Part shown: positions 54,591 through 62,365 of the stretch, piece by piece
Numbering within the stretch: position 1 is the stretch's first letter
How the letters are laid out: the number at the start of each line of letters is the position of its first letter
Assembly (NCBI RefSeq): GCF_008364685.1
Contig: NZ_VTTL01000002.1
Location: 372,001-436,000, forward strand
Length of the DNA: 64,000 nucleotides
Reading direction: 5' to 3'
From: Xanthobacter oligotrophicus
GTDB lineage: Bacteria; Pseudomonadota; Alphaproteobacteria; Rhizobiales; Xanthobacteraceae
Made by a program: the position numbers and the translations under genes
Notes under the pieces: model-generated
The model's database searches: none
Told to the model about the DNA's origin: nothing
Seen by the model: the letters and a program-made list of their open reading frames with translations, nothing else

Positions 54591-54918
54591 AGAAATCGCC
54601 ACCATCGTCGGGCGCGATCACCACGAGCATCCGCTCCAGACCCGGTTCCAGCTTGAGCTGGCAGGACAGCCGGGAGGCCAGGGTGCGGTAGCGGCTCGTC
54701 GCCAGCATCCGGGCTTCTCCCGGCCCGACCTGCGGCAGCACGACCCCTTCGGGTGGGGTCACATAGACATGGCAGGTGGCACAGGCGCAGCCGCCGCCGC
54801 ACTGGGCGACCACCTCTTCCACGCCCGCCTTGCGCATGGCCTTCAACAAGGTCGCGCCGTCCCGGCCCGTCACCTCCATCTGGTCGCCGTTGCGCGTCTG
54901 TACGGTGAAGCGTGCCAT
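54589..54918 (-). CDS. adrenodoxin-type [2Fe-2S] ferredoxin
   Basis: 109 residues. Cluster ligands are C40, C46, C49 (C-x5-C-x2-C within QCGGGCACATCH) and C86 (SCQL). The motif and length fit putidaredoxin/adrenodoxin electron carriers. It is a soluble one-electron carrier. Its partner (a P450 or an iron-sulfur assembly path) is not adjacent. Confidence 0.93.
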   Translation of the reverse strand: MARFTVQTRNGDQMEVTGRDGATLLKAMRKAGVEEVVAQCGGGCACATCHVYVTPPEGVVLPQVGPGEARMLATSRYRTLASRLSCQLKLEPGLERMLVVIAPDDGGDF

Positions 54919-54967
54919 GTCCCAGCTTTGTCCCAGCTTTCAGTCGGTGAAATGCGCTGCGCCCGCC

Positions 54968-55633
54968 CTACCCAATGGTCACCGCAGCGTAATCTACGGC
55001 CACCGGATGGTTGCCGCCCCCGCCGCCCTCCCGCGCGATCCGCGTAGTGGCGAGGCCGGCGGCCTTGGCGGCATCCAGCTCGTCCTCATTCTCGGACAGC
55101 ACCAGGATCTCCGCCGCCGGCAAGGCCAGTTGCTCGGCGATGGCCTTGTAGGATTCTTCCTCCAGCTTCTGGCCGACGCGGGTATCGAAGAAGCCCTCGA
55201 ACAGCTCCGCCCCCGCCGACCCGAGCCACAGCCTCTGCGCCAGCTCGGAGCTGGACGAATAGGTGAACAGGCGGATCCCGGCCTCCTTCCAGGCGCCAAG
55301 GCTCGGTGCCACATCCGGGAAGATCTCGGCGGTGAAGGCGCCCGCCTCATAGCCCTGCTGCCAGATCCGGCCCTGGATGATCTTGAGGGGTGTCGGATTG
55401 CGCCCCTGCTTCATCCAGCGCTGCAGCAGCGCCTCCGCCTCCACGGGCTTCAGCGAAAAGCCGCCCATGAGGCGCCCGGCTTCCTCCAGCGCCTCCTCGA
55501 TATCGTCATCCTCGGCATGGGTGGCGATGAAGGCGCCAAGCTGCTCCCGGGCATAGGGCAGCAACGTTTCCTTCAGAAAGGACAGGGGACCGGCGGCCCC
55601 CTCGATGTCGGTCAGGATGGCTCTTATGGTCAT
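54968..55633 (-). CDS. mtnC: acireductone synthase (enolase-phosphatase E1)
   Basis: 221 residues. HAD fold: motif I ILTDIEGAAGPLSFLK (D9, E11), motif II FTYSSSSELAQRL, and VLSENEDELDAAKAAG. In the methionine salvage pathway it enolises and dephosphorylates 2,3-diketomethylthiopentyl-1-phosphate. The usual DIEGTT is altered to DIEGAAG. No other mtn gene is near. The 49-base gap to the ferredoxin allows co-transcription. Confidence 0.85.
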   Translation of the reverse strand: MTIRAILTDIEGAAGPLSFLKETLLPYAREQLGAFIATHAEDDDIEEALEEAGRLMGGFSLKPVEAEALLQRWMKQGRNPTPLKIIQGRIWQQGYEAGAFTAEIFPDVAPSLGAWKEAGIRLFTYSSSSELAQRLWLGSAGAELFEGFFDTRVGQKLEEESYKAIAEQLALPAAEILVLSENEDELDAAKAAGLATTRIAREGGGGGNHPVAVDYAAVTIG

Positions 55634-56082
55634 GGACGAGCCCCCGCCGGCGCCGTGCGTGGCGGGATATGCTCCCCCGATTGTTTGGAAATCGCCATGG
55701 ACCGGGTGCTCCGTGCCGTGATCAGGCCTTCAGTGCAGGCCCAAGCACCGGGCGTGCCAGAGGGACACGCCCCTTCACGGACGAACGCGCCGCCGGCCCG
55801 GCAAGACGGAGCACAGGCTTGTTTTCGAACATGGAGCGTCGAACACAAGAGCGCGGCTCGGGAAAGGCGCGTGACGGCGATTGCCGGCATGTTGATTGCA
55901 TCGTCTCGAAGGATGAACCAGACGCTGTCATTCTCCGACACATGCTTCCCGTCACAGGATGGCCTGAACAGCGGGTTTGCCGCACATGGCGATCGCCAAC
56001 ATGCCATGACGGCGCCTCGGCTTCCGGCGGGCATTGTGTGCCTTTCCTTTCGGCCCCACACCTTTCGTGCAGATATCCTCAT
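55634..56082. other. 449-base intergenic region without a supported gene
   Basis: Between divergent mtnC and the FIST gene. It is less GC-rich in parts. No ORF with family character, no RNA gene and no strong repeat is visible. It should carry the two promoters. Confidence 0.4.
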
Positions 56083-57246
56083 ATGAGCAAGTTCATCTGT
56101 GCCCATGCCGGCGATGCCAAATGGGAAATCGCGCTGGGGTCCTGCTGGGGCCAGGTCCGCTACCAGCTTCAGGATGCCCCCAGGCCCAATCTGGGCTGGT
56201 GCTACCTCACCGACCATTACACCCAGGCGGCGGGGAACATCATGGAGGCGCTGCGCGAGCACATGCCGGGGGTCCATTGGGTGGGCACGGTGGGCGTCGG
56301 CGTGGGGGCGGAAGGGGTGGAATATTTCGACGAGCCGGCCATGGTGCTCATGCTGGCCGATCTGCCGCCGGACTCCTTCAAGCTGTTTTCCAGCCCTCAG
56401 CCGCTGCAAACGCCCCCGGAAGGCGGCTCGAACGGCTTCGAGGCCTTCACCGCGCTGGTCCATGCGGACGGTGGCAGCCCCGACCTGCCGATCCAACTGA
56501 AGGACCTGAGCGGAAAGACCACCACCGGCTACCTGTTCGGCGGCCTGTCCTCGGCGCGGAACCAGCCCCTGTGCTTCGCCGACGAGGTGTTCCTCGGCGG
56601 CCTTTCCGGGGTGGCTTTCGGCCCAGAGGTACCGGTGCTGTCCCGGGTCACCCAGGGCTGCCAGCCCGTCGGCCCCCAGCGCACCATCACCCGCGCCGAA
56701 GGCAATTATCTGGTGACCCTCGACAAGGACCGGGCGCTGGACTGCGTGCTGGAGGACCTGGGCCTGAGCCTCGACATCCCCGACCCGGAGCTGCGCAATG
56801 AACTGGCCCAGACCCTCGCGGGGCTGATCGCCGCCGACGAGGACGTGTCCGCGAAGCCCGGCCAGTTCGGCACCAATACCGAGGTGCGCCATCTGCTGGG
56901 TGTCGGGCGCCAGAGCGGCGTCCTGGTGGTGGCGGAGCAGATCGCGGCGGGCATGAAGCTCGCCTTCTGCAAGCGCAACGCGGAGGCGGCCAAGCATGAC
57001 CTGCTGCGCATCGTCGGGGAGGTCCGGGCCCAGGCGGAGGCCGCCGGCGGCATCCGGGGCGCCCTGTACATCAGCTGTTCCGGGCGGGGCGGCCCCCATT
57101 TCGGCCACCGCAACGCGGAATTCCAGATGGTCAGCGAGGCCCTGGGCCCGGTGCCCCTGATCGGCTTCTTCGCGGGCGGGGAGATCGCCCGCCACCATCT
57201 CTACGGCTACACCGGGGTGCTGACGGTCTTTACCGGGGCGGCCTGA
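56083..57246 (+). CDS. FIST domain signal-sensing protein
   Basis: 387 residues from the ATG at 56083 (MSKFICAHAGDAKW). N-terminal FIST: ALGSCWGQVRYQL, TVGVGVGAEGVEYFDEPAMV; C-terminal FIST_C: GALYISCSGRGGPHFG and PLIGFFAGGEIARHHLYGYTGVL. FIST domains sense small ligands and usually lie beside signalling genes. No output domain is fused here. The ribosome site is weak. Confidence 0.88.
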   Translation: MSKFICAHAGDAKWEIALGSCWGQVRYQLQDAPRPNLGWCYLTDHYTQAAGNIMEALREHMPGVHWVGTVGVGVGAEGVEYFDEPAMVLMLADLPPDSFKLFSSPQPLQTPPEGGSNGFEAFTALVHADGGSPDLPIQLKDLSGKTTTGYLFGGLSSARNQPLCFADEVFLGGLSGVAFGPEVPVLSRVTQGCQPVGPQRTITRAEGNYLVTLDKDRALDCVLEDLGLSLDIPDPELRNELAQTLAGLIAADEDVSAKPGQFGTNTEVRHLLGVGRQSGVLVVAEQIAAGMKLAFCKRNAEAAKHDLLRIVGEVRAQAEAAGGIRGALYISCSGRGGPHFGHRNAEFQMVSEALGPVPLIGFFAGGEIARHHLYGYTGVLTVFTGAA

Positions 57247-57260
57247 GGACGGGGAGGGAA

Positions 57261-57323
57261 ATGATGAAACCACAGCGCTTTCCCGCCAGGCCGACCCCGG
57301 TTCGCACGCCCGTGGAGGCCTGA
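57261..57323 (+). CDS. possible 20-residue microprotein or leader peptide
   Basis: MMKPQRFPARPTPVRTPVEA, preceded by GGGGAGGGAA directly before the ATG, the best ribosome site in the neighbourhood. The stop lies two bases before the aldo/keto reductase ATG and in a different frame. It is basic and proline-rich with no Tyr or Glu pattern of PqqA. It may be a translated leader or chance. Confidence 0.3.
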   Translation: MMKPQRFPARPTPVRTPVEA

Positions 57324-57325
57324 GC

Positions 57326-58207
57326 ATGCCGGCTGCGGATCGAGCCTCGACGGGCAGCGGCGAAGACCCGGGCCGCATCGTCTCCGCGCGCGGGGTGGCC
57401 ATGCCCCGGATCCTCTACGGCACGGCCTGGAAAAAGGAACGCACCGCCGCGCTGGTGGAACTGGCGCTGCGCTCGGGCTTTCGCGGCATCGACACCGCCT
57501 GCCAGCCCAAGCACTACCACGAGCCGGGGGTGGGCGAGGGACTGGCGGCCGTGTTGGGATCCGGGCTCACTCGCGCGGACATCTATCTGCAAACCAAGTT
57601 CACTGCCGTCGCAGGGCAGGACCCCGACACTATCCCCTACGATCCCAAGGCCAGCCTGGGCGAGCAGGTGCGGCAATCCTTCCAGGCCTCGCTCACCAAC
57701 CTGCGCACCGATTATCTCGATGGGCTGGTCCTCCATTCCCCCTATCCCGAAGACACGGATACGCTGGAGGTGTGGCGCGCCATGGAAGGCCTTTGCGAGC
57801 AAGACCGCGTCCGTCAACTGGGCATCAGCAACTGCTACGACCTGCGCCGGCTCGAAACCCTTTGCCGACAGGCTCGGATCAAGCCGGCGCTGGTCCAGAA
57901 CCGCTTCTATGCCAAGACCAAATACGACCGGCGGCTTCGCGCCTTTTGCGGCAACAACGGCATTCTCTACCAGAGCTTCTGGACCTTGACTGCCAATCCC
58001 GAGGTCCTGGCCCAGCCAAGCCTCGTCGCGCTGGCCGCCAAATATGGCCGCACCCCGGCCCAGGTGTTTTTCCGCTATCTGACCCAGATGGACATGGTCT
58101 GCCTGACCGGCACCACGTCACAGGACCACATGAGCCAGGACCTGGCCATCTTCGAGTTTCGCCTGAGCCCCGCCGAGTGCGAGACCCTGGACGCCCTGCT
58201 GCACTGA
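57326..58207 (+). CDS. aldo/keto reductase
   Basis: 293 residues from the ATG at 57326 with GGAGG seven bases upstream. AKR tetrad: Asp in GFRGIDTACQ, Tyr in HYHEPGVG, Lys in YLQTKF and His in LVLHSPYPEDTD. The NADPH pocket is marked by RTPAQVFFRY and GTTSQDHMSQDL. It reduces an aldehyde or ketone. It follows the FIST gene closely, so the two are likely one transcript. Confidence 0.9.
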   Translation: MPAADRASTGSGEDPGRIVSARGVAMPRILYGTAWKKERTAALVELALRSGFRGIDTACQPKHYHEPGVGEGLAAVLGSGLTRADIYLQTKFTAVAGQDPDTIPYDPKASLGEQVRQSFQASLTNLRTDYLDGLVLHSPYPEDTDTLEVWRAMEGLCEQDRVRQLGISNCYDLRRLETLCRQARIKPALVQNRFYAKTKYDRRLRAFCGNNGILYQSFWTLTANPEVLAQPSLVALAAKYGRTPAQVFFRYLTQMDMVCLTGTTSQDHMSQDLAIFEFRLSPAECETLDALLH

Positions 58208-58249
58208 TCCCGGCGGAGGCCATGGGGGAGCCTGTCGCCCGAAGGGCGC

Positions 58250-58585
58250 CTACCGCCCGCGCTGGTCCCAGGAGCCGCCCATGGTCTGGACGAGGTGGAT
58301 ATAGTCGAACACGTCGCTCAGCATGAAGTGGCGGTTCTCGACGGTTGTCATGTGCGCGACCGTATGCGGGTCCCCTTCGAGATAGCGGAAGGCGGTGGTG
58401 CGGAACTGCTCGGGCAGGCTGAGATTGAACGCAGAGGGCTGGGTGAGCATGCGGCAGATCTGATCGAACAGCAGCCGGAACCGCTCGTCCTCGGGGTCCA
58501 TGTAGACATCCCCGAAGTCTTCCTTGTACCGGCTGAAAAGGGCGAGGTAATCGCCACTGTCAGGCTTGCTCTGCATGGAGCCCAT
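58250..58585 (-). CDS. hypothetical protein, about 111 residues
   Basis: From the ATG at 58583-58585 (MGSMQSKPDSGDYLALF), with GGGACA upstream; longer starts to 58633 are possible. It has FSRYKEDFGDVYMDPEDERFRLLFDQI, and TTVENRHFMLSDVFDYIHLV. It is acidic and helical with no signal peptide. I do not recognise a family. Positioned between the AKR gene and the mxa control genes. Confidence 0.55.
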   Translation of the reverse strand: MGSMQSKPDSGDYLALFSRYKEDFGDVYMDPEDERFRLLFDQICRMLTQPSAFNLSLPEQFRTTAFRYLEGDPHTVAHMTTVENRHFMLSDVFDYIHLVQTMGGSWDQRGR

Positions 58586-58713
58586 CCGTGTGTCCCTGCC
58601 GCGTAATGGCGCGGCAATCAAAAACAATGCCACCGTGTAGCAACCCGTCGATCAGGTCAGAAAGTGCAGTACGGAACGCAGGATATCCTCATGGGGCAAA
58701 GGGAGGCATGGCA

Positions 58714-58998
58714 ATGATCGAGGTGCGGCAGAGCGCCGGCGGGGATCCCTTGAAATTCGCGGTGGCGGTGCGCGACGACAAGGGGGAGACCCACCACGTG
58801 GTCACCATGGCGCCGGCCACCTATCAAGAGCTGACGGCGGGCGCGTATAGCCCGGCCAAATGTATCGAGGCCGCATTCCGTTTCCTGCTGGACCGGGAGG
58901 CGAAGGAGCAGATCCTCGGACGCTTCGATATGGCGGTCATCCCGCATTACTATCCGGAATTCGAGCGGAGTTTCCCCGATTACTTGTCGCAGGCGTGA
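58714..58998 (+). CDS. hypothetical protein, 94 residues
   Basis: ATG at 58714 is chosen because GGGAGG (58701-58706) is seven bases away; the ATG at 58708 is too near it. Sequence begins MIEVRQSAGGDPLKFAVAV and ends HYYPEFERSFPDYLSQA, with VTMAPATYQEL and CIEAAFRFLLDREAKEQIL in the middle. It is a compact alpha/beta protein of unknown family. It converges with mxaX. Confidence 0.6.
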   Translation: MIEVRQSAGGDPLKFAVAVRDDKGETHHVVTMAPATYQELTAGAYSPAKCIEAAFRFLLDREAKEQILGRFDMAVIPHYYPEFERSFPDYLSQA

Positions 58999-59011
58999 CG
59001 GCTGCCGCCCT

Positions 59012-59662
59012 TTACGCCACGCGCCCGCCCGGGGAGCCGGCCAGATACTGGATGGCGCGGTGGATCAGCTCGGCGAGGTTGCTGGCCCCGAGCTTGGCTT
59101 TGAGCTGGGAGCAGGTGTTGGCCACCGTCTTGTAGCTCACCCCCAGGTCGTCGGCGATCTGCCCATAGGCCTTGCCTTCCGCCAGCAAGGCGAGGACCTG
59201 CAGCTCGCGCGGGGTGAGGTCCGCCATGGATCCCGGCCGGCCGCGGGTGGCCAGCAGCGCCACCTCCATGGCCAGGCCGTGGCTGATATAGGGCTGGCCG
59301 CGGCGCACCTTGTCGAACGCCTCCAGAAGGTCGGCGACGGACGTGTCCTTCAGCAGATAGCCGGTGGCCCCGACCTCCAGCGCCCGGCTGGCGATCACCG
59401 GATCGGCATGCATGCTGAACACGAGGATGGGCATGCGCGCCGCTTGCGCCCGCAGCCGCCGCACCAGGGCGAGCCCGGCAAGGCCGCTGCCGTTCAAGGC
59501 GAGGTCCACGATCACCATGTCCGGCCGCTGGCGCCGGAACAGCCGATAGCCGGCAAGGGCGCTGCTCGCCTCCAGAAGTTCGCAGATCCCCGCATCCTCC
59601 AGAATGTAGCGGCACCCCTGGAGGATGATGGGATGGTCGTCGATCAGCAGAACCCTGGTCAT
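59012..59662 (-). CDS. mxaX: NarL/FixJ-type response regulator, MxaX-like
   Basis: 216 residues from the ATG at 59660-59662, overlapping the kinase stop (ATGA). Receiver domain: acidic pocket D8/D9, phospho-acceptor D53 (MVIVDLAL) and K105 (LLKDT). C-terminal LuxR-type HTH: LTPRELQVLALLAEGKAYGQIADDLGVS. In Paracoccus the equivalent pair beside mxaF (mxaXY) controls methanol dehydrogenase expression. Same layout supports the name. Confidence 0.82.
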   Translation of the reverse strand: MTRVLLIDDHPIILQGCRYILEDAGICELLEASSALAGYRLFRRQRPDMVIVDLALNGSGLAGLALVRRLRAQAARMPILVFSMHADPVIASRALEVGATGYLLKDTSVADLLEAFDKVRRGQPYISHGLAMEVALLATRGRPGSMADLTPRELQVLALLAEGKAYGQIADDLGVSYKTVANTCSQLKAKLGASNLAELIHRAIQYLAGSPGGRVA

Positions 59663-61164
59663 GTCCGCGAACGCTCCAGATTGGCAGGCGGCCGGTCCCC
59701 GGCAACGGGGATCTCCACCACGAGGCATGCGCCGCCCGTTGGCGAGGCCAGGAGGCGGCAATGGCCGCCCAGCGCACGCACGCGCTCGCGCATGCCGGTG
59801 AGACCGAGCCCCTCGGCCACGGTGGCCGGCGGGCCGCAGCCGTCGTCCGTCACCACGAGGCGAAGGCGCGGCGCGGCCAAGTCCTCCTCCGACTGCGTCT
59901 GCGTCAGCGCCACGTGTACGGTGCGTGCGTCGCCGTGCCTGAGGGCGTTGGTGACGGCCTCCTGGACGCAGCGATAGAGCGTCGCGTCGTGGGCGGGACC
60001 ATAATGGTCGGCGAGCCGTCCGGGCTCGAACAGGAAGCGGCGCGCGCCATCGTGCTGCCGGAAGTCGGCAAGGAGGTTCGACAGCACGTCGCACAGCGCC
60101 ACGTGCTCCAGGGCCGCGGGACGGATCTTGCGCAGGAGACGCCGGTTGGCGAGCTGCATCCGCTCCACGATGCCAACAAGGGCCGAGGTTCGCGCCGCGA
60201 TGCGTCCGGCGACCTCCGGCGGCGCGGCCGCGGCAAGGTTCTGCAGGGACTGGGCGCTGGCCTTGAGGCCGAACATCAGCGGCCCCAGCTCATCGTGCAG
60301 TTCACGGGACAGCTGCCGCCGCTCGTCCTCCTGCAGGCTCACGAGGCGGGCATTGAGGCAGGCATTGTCCTCGCGCGCTGCATCCAGGGCTGCGGCAAGG
60401 GCGTTGAAGCGCTCCGCCACTTCCGCCAGCTCGCGGGTGCGCGGCAGGTCCACCCGACAGGAGAAGCGGTTCTGTTCCAGTTCGCCGAGCGCGCTGCGGA
60501 ATTGCCCGAGGTCGGAGCGCACTCGGCCCAGCGCGAGCGAGAGCGCAAGCAGGATGGCCGCGTTCACCGCGATGGCGACGACGGCGAAGTCGGTCACGTC
60601 CTCCCAGACTTCGTCCACCTCGTCGTCTGGCACGCCGGCGACACGCACACGGGAGAAAGGCATGCCGTTGGCTTGCACCTCGATATCCCGCGCCACCTCG
60701 CTCACGCCCACGAGGCGGGCGAACCACGCGGGCGCGCCGCCCTCGGCGTCCTTCTGCTCCGCAGACTGAGGCGGCTCAAGCAGGATGGGGCACCCCTGCG
60801 CGTCTTCGATGACGATACGAACATGGCGCAGGTGCCGCAGGTGGAGCGGCCAGCCCGCCACTTCCCCGGCTGTGGAGGCCGCGCCCCCGGGCGCCTCGGC
60901 CATCCGCTCGGCGCTCTCGCGCACCATGCGCTCGGCCATCTCGACGGAGGCCGTCATCTCCCGCGCGGCCGCCACCCGCGCATTGTGGATCACCACCGCG
61001 CCGGCCACCACGGCCGCGGCGGCATTGATGGCGAGAACGACGCCGAGGACCCGGACCCGCAACGAAGCCCGCCGTCCCACAGCCGCCGAAGGCTGCGCCC
61101 GTGGCCCTTCGCTCGACGCGGGCCGGGGCTGGAGCGAGGATGGCAGGGCACCGGGCAGGCTCAT
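59659..61164 (-). CDS. mxaY: HisKA_3-type sensor histidine kinase, MxaY-like
   Basis: 501 residues. Two helices (about 36-62 and 192-213) flank a periplasmic sensor region. A HAMP-like segment follows. The phospho-acceptor is H290 (SRELHDELGPL, HisKA_3). The ATPase has EAVTNALRHGDA, TDDGCGPP and GLGLTGMRERV. It would sense a methanol-related signal and phosphorylate MxaX. Coupled upstream to the lipoprotein gene by ATGA. Confidence 0.85.
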   Translation of the reverse strand: MSLPGALPSSLQPRPASSEGPRAQPSAAVGRRASLRVRVLGVVLAINAAAAVVAGAVVIHNARVAAAREMTASVEMAERMVRESAERMAEAPGGAASTAGEVAGWPLHLRHLRHVRIVIEDAQGCPILLEPPQSAEQKDAEGGAPAWFARLVGVSEVARDIEVQANGMPFSRVRVAGVPDDEVDEVWEDVTDFAVVAIAVNAAILLALSLALGRVRSDLGQFRSALGELEQNRFSCRVDLPRTRELAEVAERFNALAAALDAAREDNACLNARLVSLQEDERRQLSRELHDELGPLMFGLKASAQSLQNLAAAAPPEVAGRIAARTSALVGIVERMQLANRRLLRKIRPAALEHVALCDVLSNLLADFRQHDGARRFLFEPGRLADHYGPAHDATLYRCVQEAVTNALRHGDARTVHVALTQTQSEEDLAAPRLRLVVTDDGCGPPATVAEGLGLTGMRERVRALGGHCRLLASPTGGACLVVEIPVAGDRPPANLERSRT

Positions 61165-61739
61165 GGCTTGGGGCTCCCCTGCCCGGCCCGGGCCAGCGCC
61201 TCCAGCGCGGCGCCGCGGCCAAGCCCCGATGCCCTGAGATTGTAATAATGCTGGCAGAGGTCGCCGAAGCCCGAACGCCTGCCGGGGCGTGCGTCTTCGC
61301 GGGCGAGGCGGATGAAGTCTTCCAACAGCTCCTGCGGCGGTTCCGTCACCGCCTTGTCGGCGAGCATGCGCTGGAGCTGCGCGGTGCGGTTGGCCAGCAT
61401 GCGCGGGGTTTCGTCGAACAGCGCGTCAGCTTCCTTCAGCAGCGCCGCCATGCGGGCGGGATCCGCGGGCGGGCTGGAGCGGGCGGCGAGCCAGATCTCG
61501 GGCGGCACCGCATCGGCCCGCTCCAGCCAGTCGCGCGCGGGACTGGCTTGGGCCGGCGAAGCCGCCGGACCGGATGCTCCGGCCGCGGTTTCGACGGTGG
61601 CCGCAGGCTTGCGCGCGGCCACCTCGTCCTCCCCGCAAGCGGCAAGCACGGCAAGGCATGGCCCGAGGAGCAACGCGACGCCGCGCACACGCTCCCCTCG
61701 CGATGCCGGACGGCGCCCCACACCTTGACCCGCGCGCAT
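61161..61739 (-). CDS. putative lipoprotein, possible MxaZ counterpart
   Basis: 192 residues from the ATG at 61737-61739. A lipobox (VLAACGED, Cys near residue 35) predicts export and lipidation. The rest is helical with EDFIRLAREDARPGRR and CQHYYNLRASGLG. No enzyme motif is seen. It is the first gene of the lipoprotein-kinase-regulator operon, the position of the uncharacterised third gene of the Paracoccus mxaZYX set, but homology is not established. Confidence 0.55.
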   Translation of the reverse strand: MRAGQGVGRRPASRGERVRGVALLLGPCLAVLAACGEDEVAARKPAATVETAAGASGPAASPAQASPARDWLERADAVPPEIWLAARSSPPADPARMAALLKEADALFDETPRMLANRTAQLQRMLADKAVTEPPQELLEDFIRLAREDARPGRRSGFGDLCQHYYNLRASGLGRGAALEALARAGQGSPKP

Positions 61740-62365
61740 TCTGCGCCCTGAGAAAACTCTTATGATCTTTTGCATATGGAGATCTGAACTCTCGTCGCGC
61801 CGATTATACGTCACGACATCTAGCCCAGAACCTGAAATCCGAGCCCCGGCCCGCATCTCCGCCCCTCCTACCCCAAAACATAATTTATTGTTTTATATCA
61901 TAATATTAGAACTACAACCCGACAGATATTGCCAAATCTTCCCGGATCATATTGCACAAATACCGCGAGACAACAGCCCGCGGAAGTCGTCATCTGCATG
62001 AACCAAAAGCAAATATCTAATAAAAAAATAAGAATTACGGCATTCAGGTCGCTATCGGAGGACGACCGGCACCACCCGTTTTGATCATACCCTGATCACC
62101 GACGCGCGGGCGCGCGCGCCTTTTTGCCAGCTGCCATCGTGCGGCGGGCGAAGGCCACGCCCGACGGGGCCTTCCCGTCGGCCGCCCGACGCACGCCGGC
62201 CAGCCCCCATCGGGGCGGCGCGGCGGCCGGCGCCGGGACCCCCAATGAGAGCGGGAACACCGCTCCGAAGGTGCGCGCGAACGTGCGCCACCTCGGCGAA
62301 AGGGTCCGCCGAACCTCGTCCAAGACCAAGGACTTGAACGTGAGGAAACCCCGAGGAAGCGCCAA
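61740..62365. promoter_or_regulatory. AT-rich divergent control region of mxaF and the mxaXY operon
   Basis: 626 bases between opposite start codons. 61865-62045 is strongly AT-rich (runs such as TTTATTGTTTTATATCATAA) in a GC-rich genome, followed by a GC-rich leader. It should hold both promoters and MxaX sites. A basic 81-codon frame (62124-62369) crosses it but starts with TTG and looks like chance. Confidence 0.6.
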
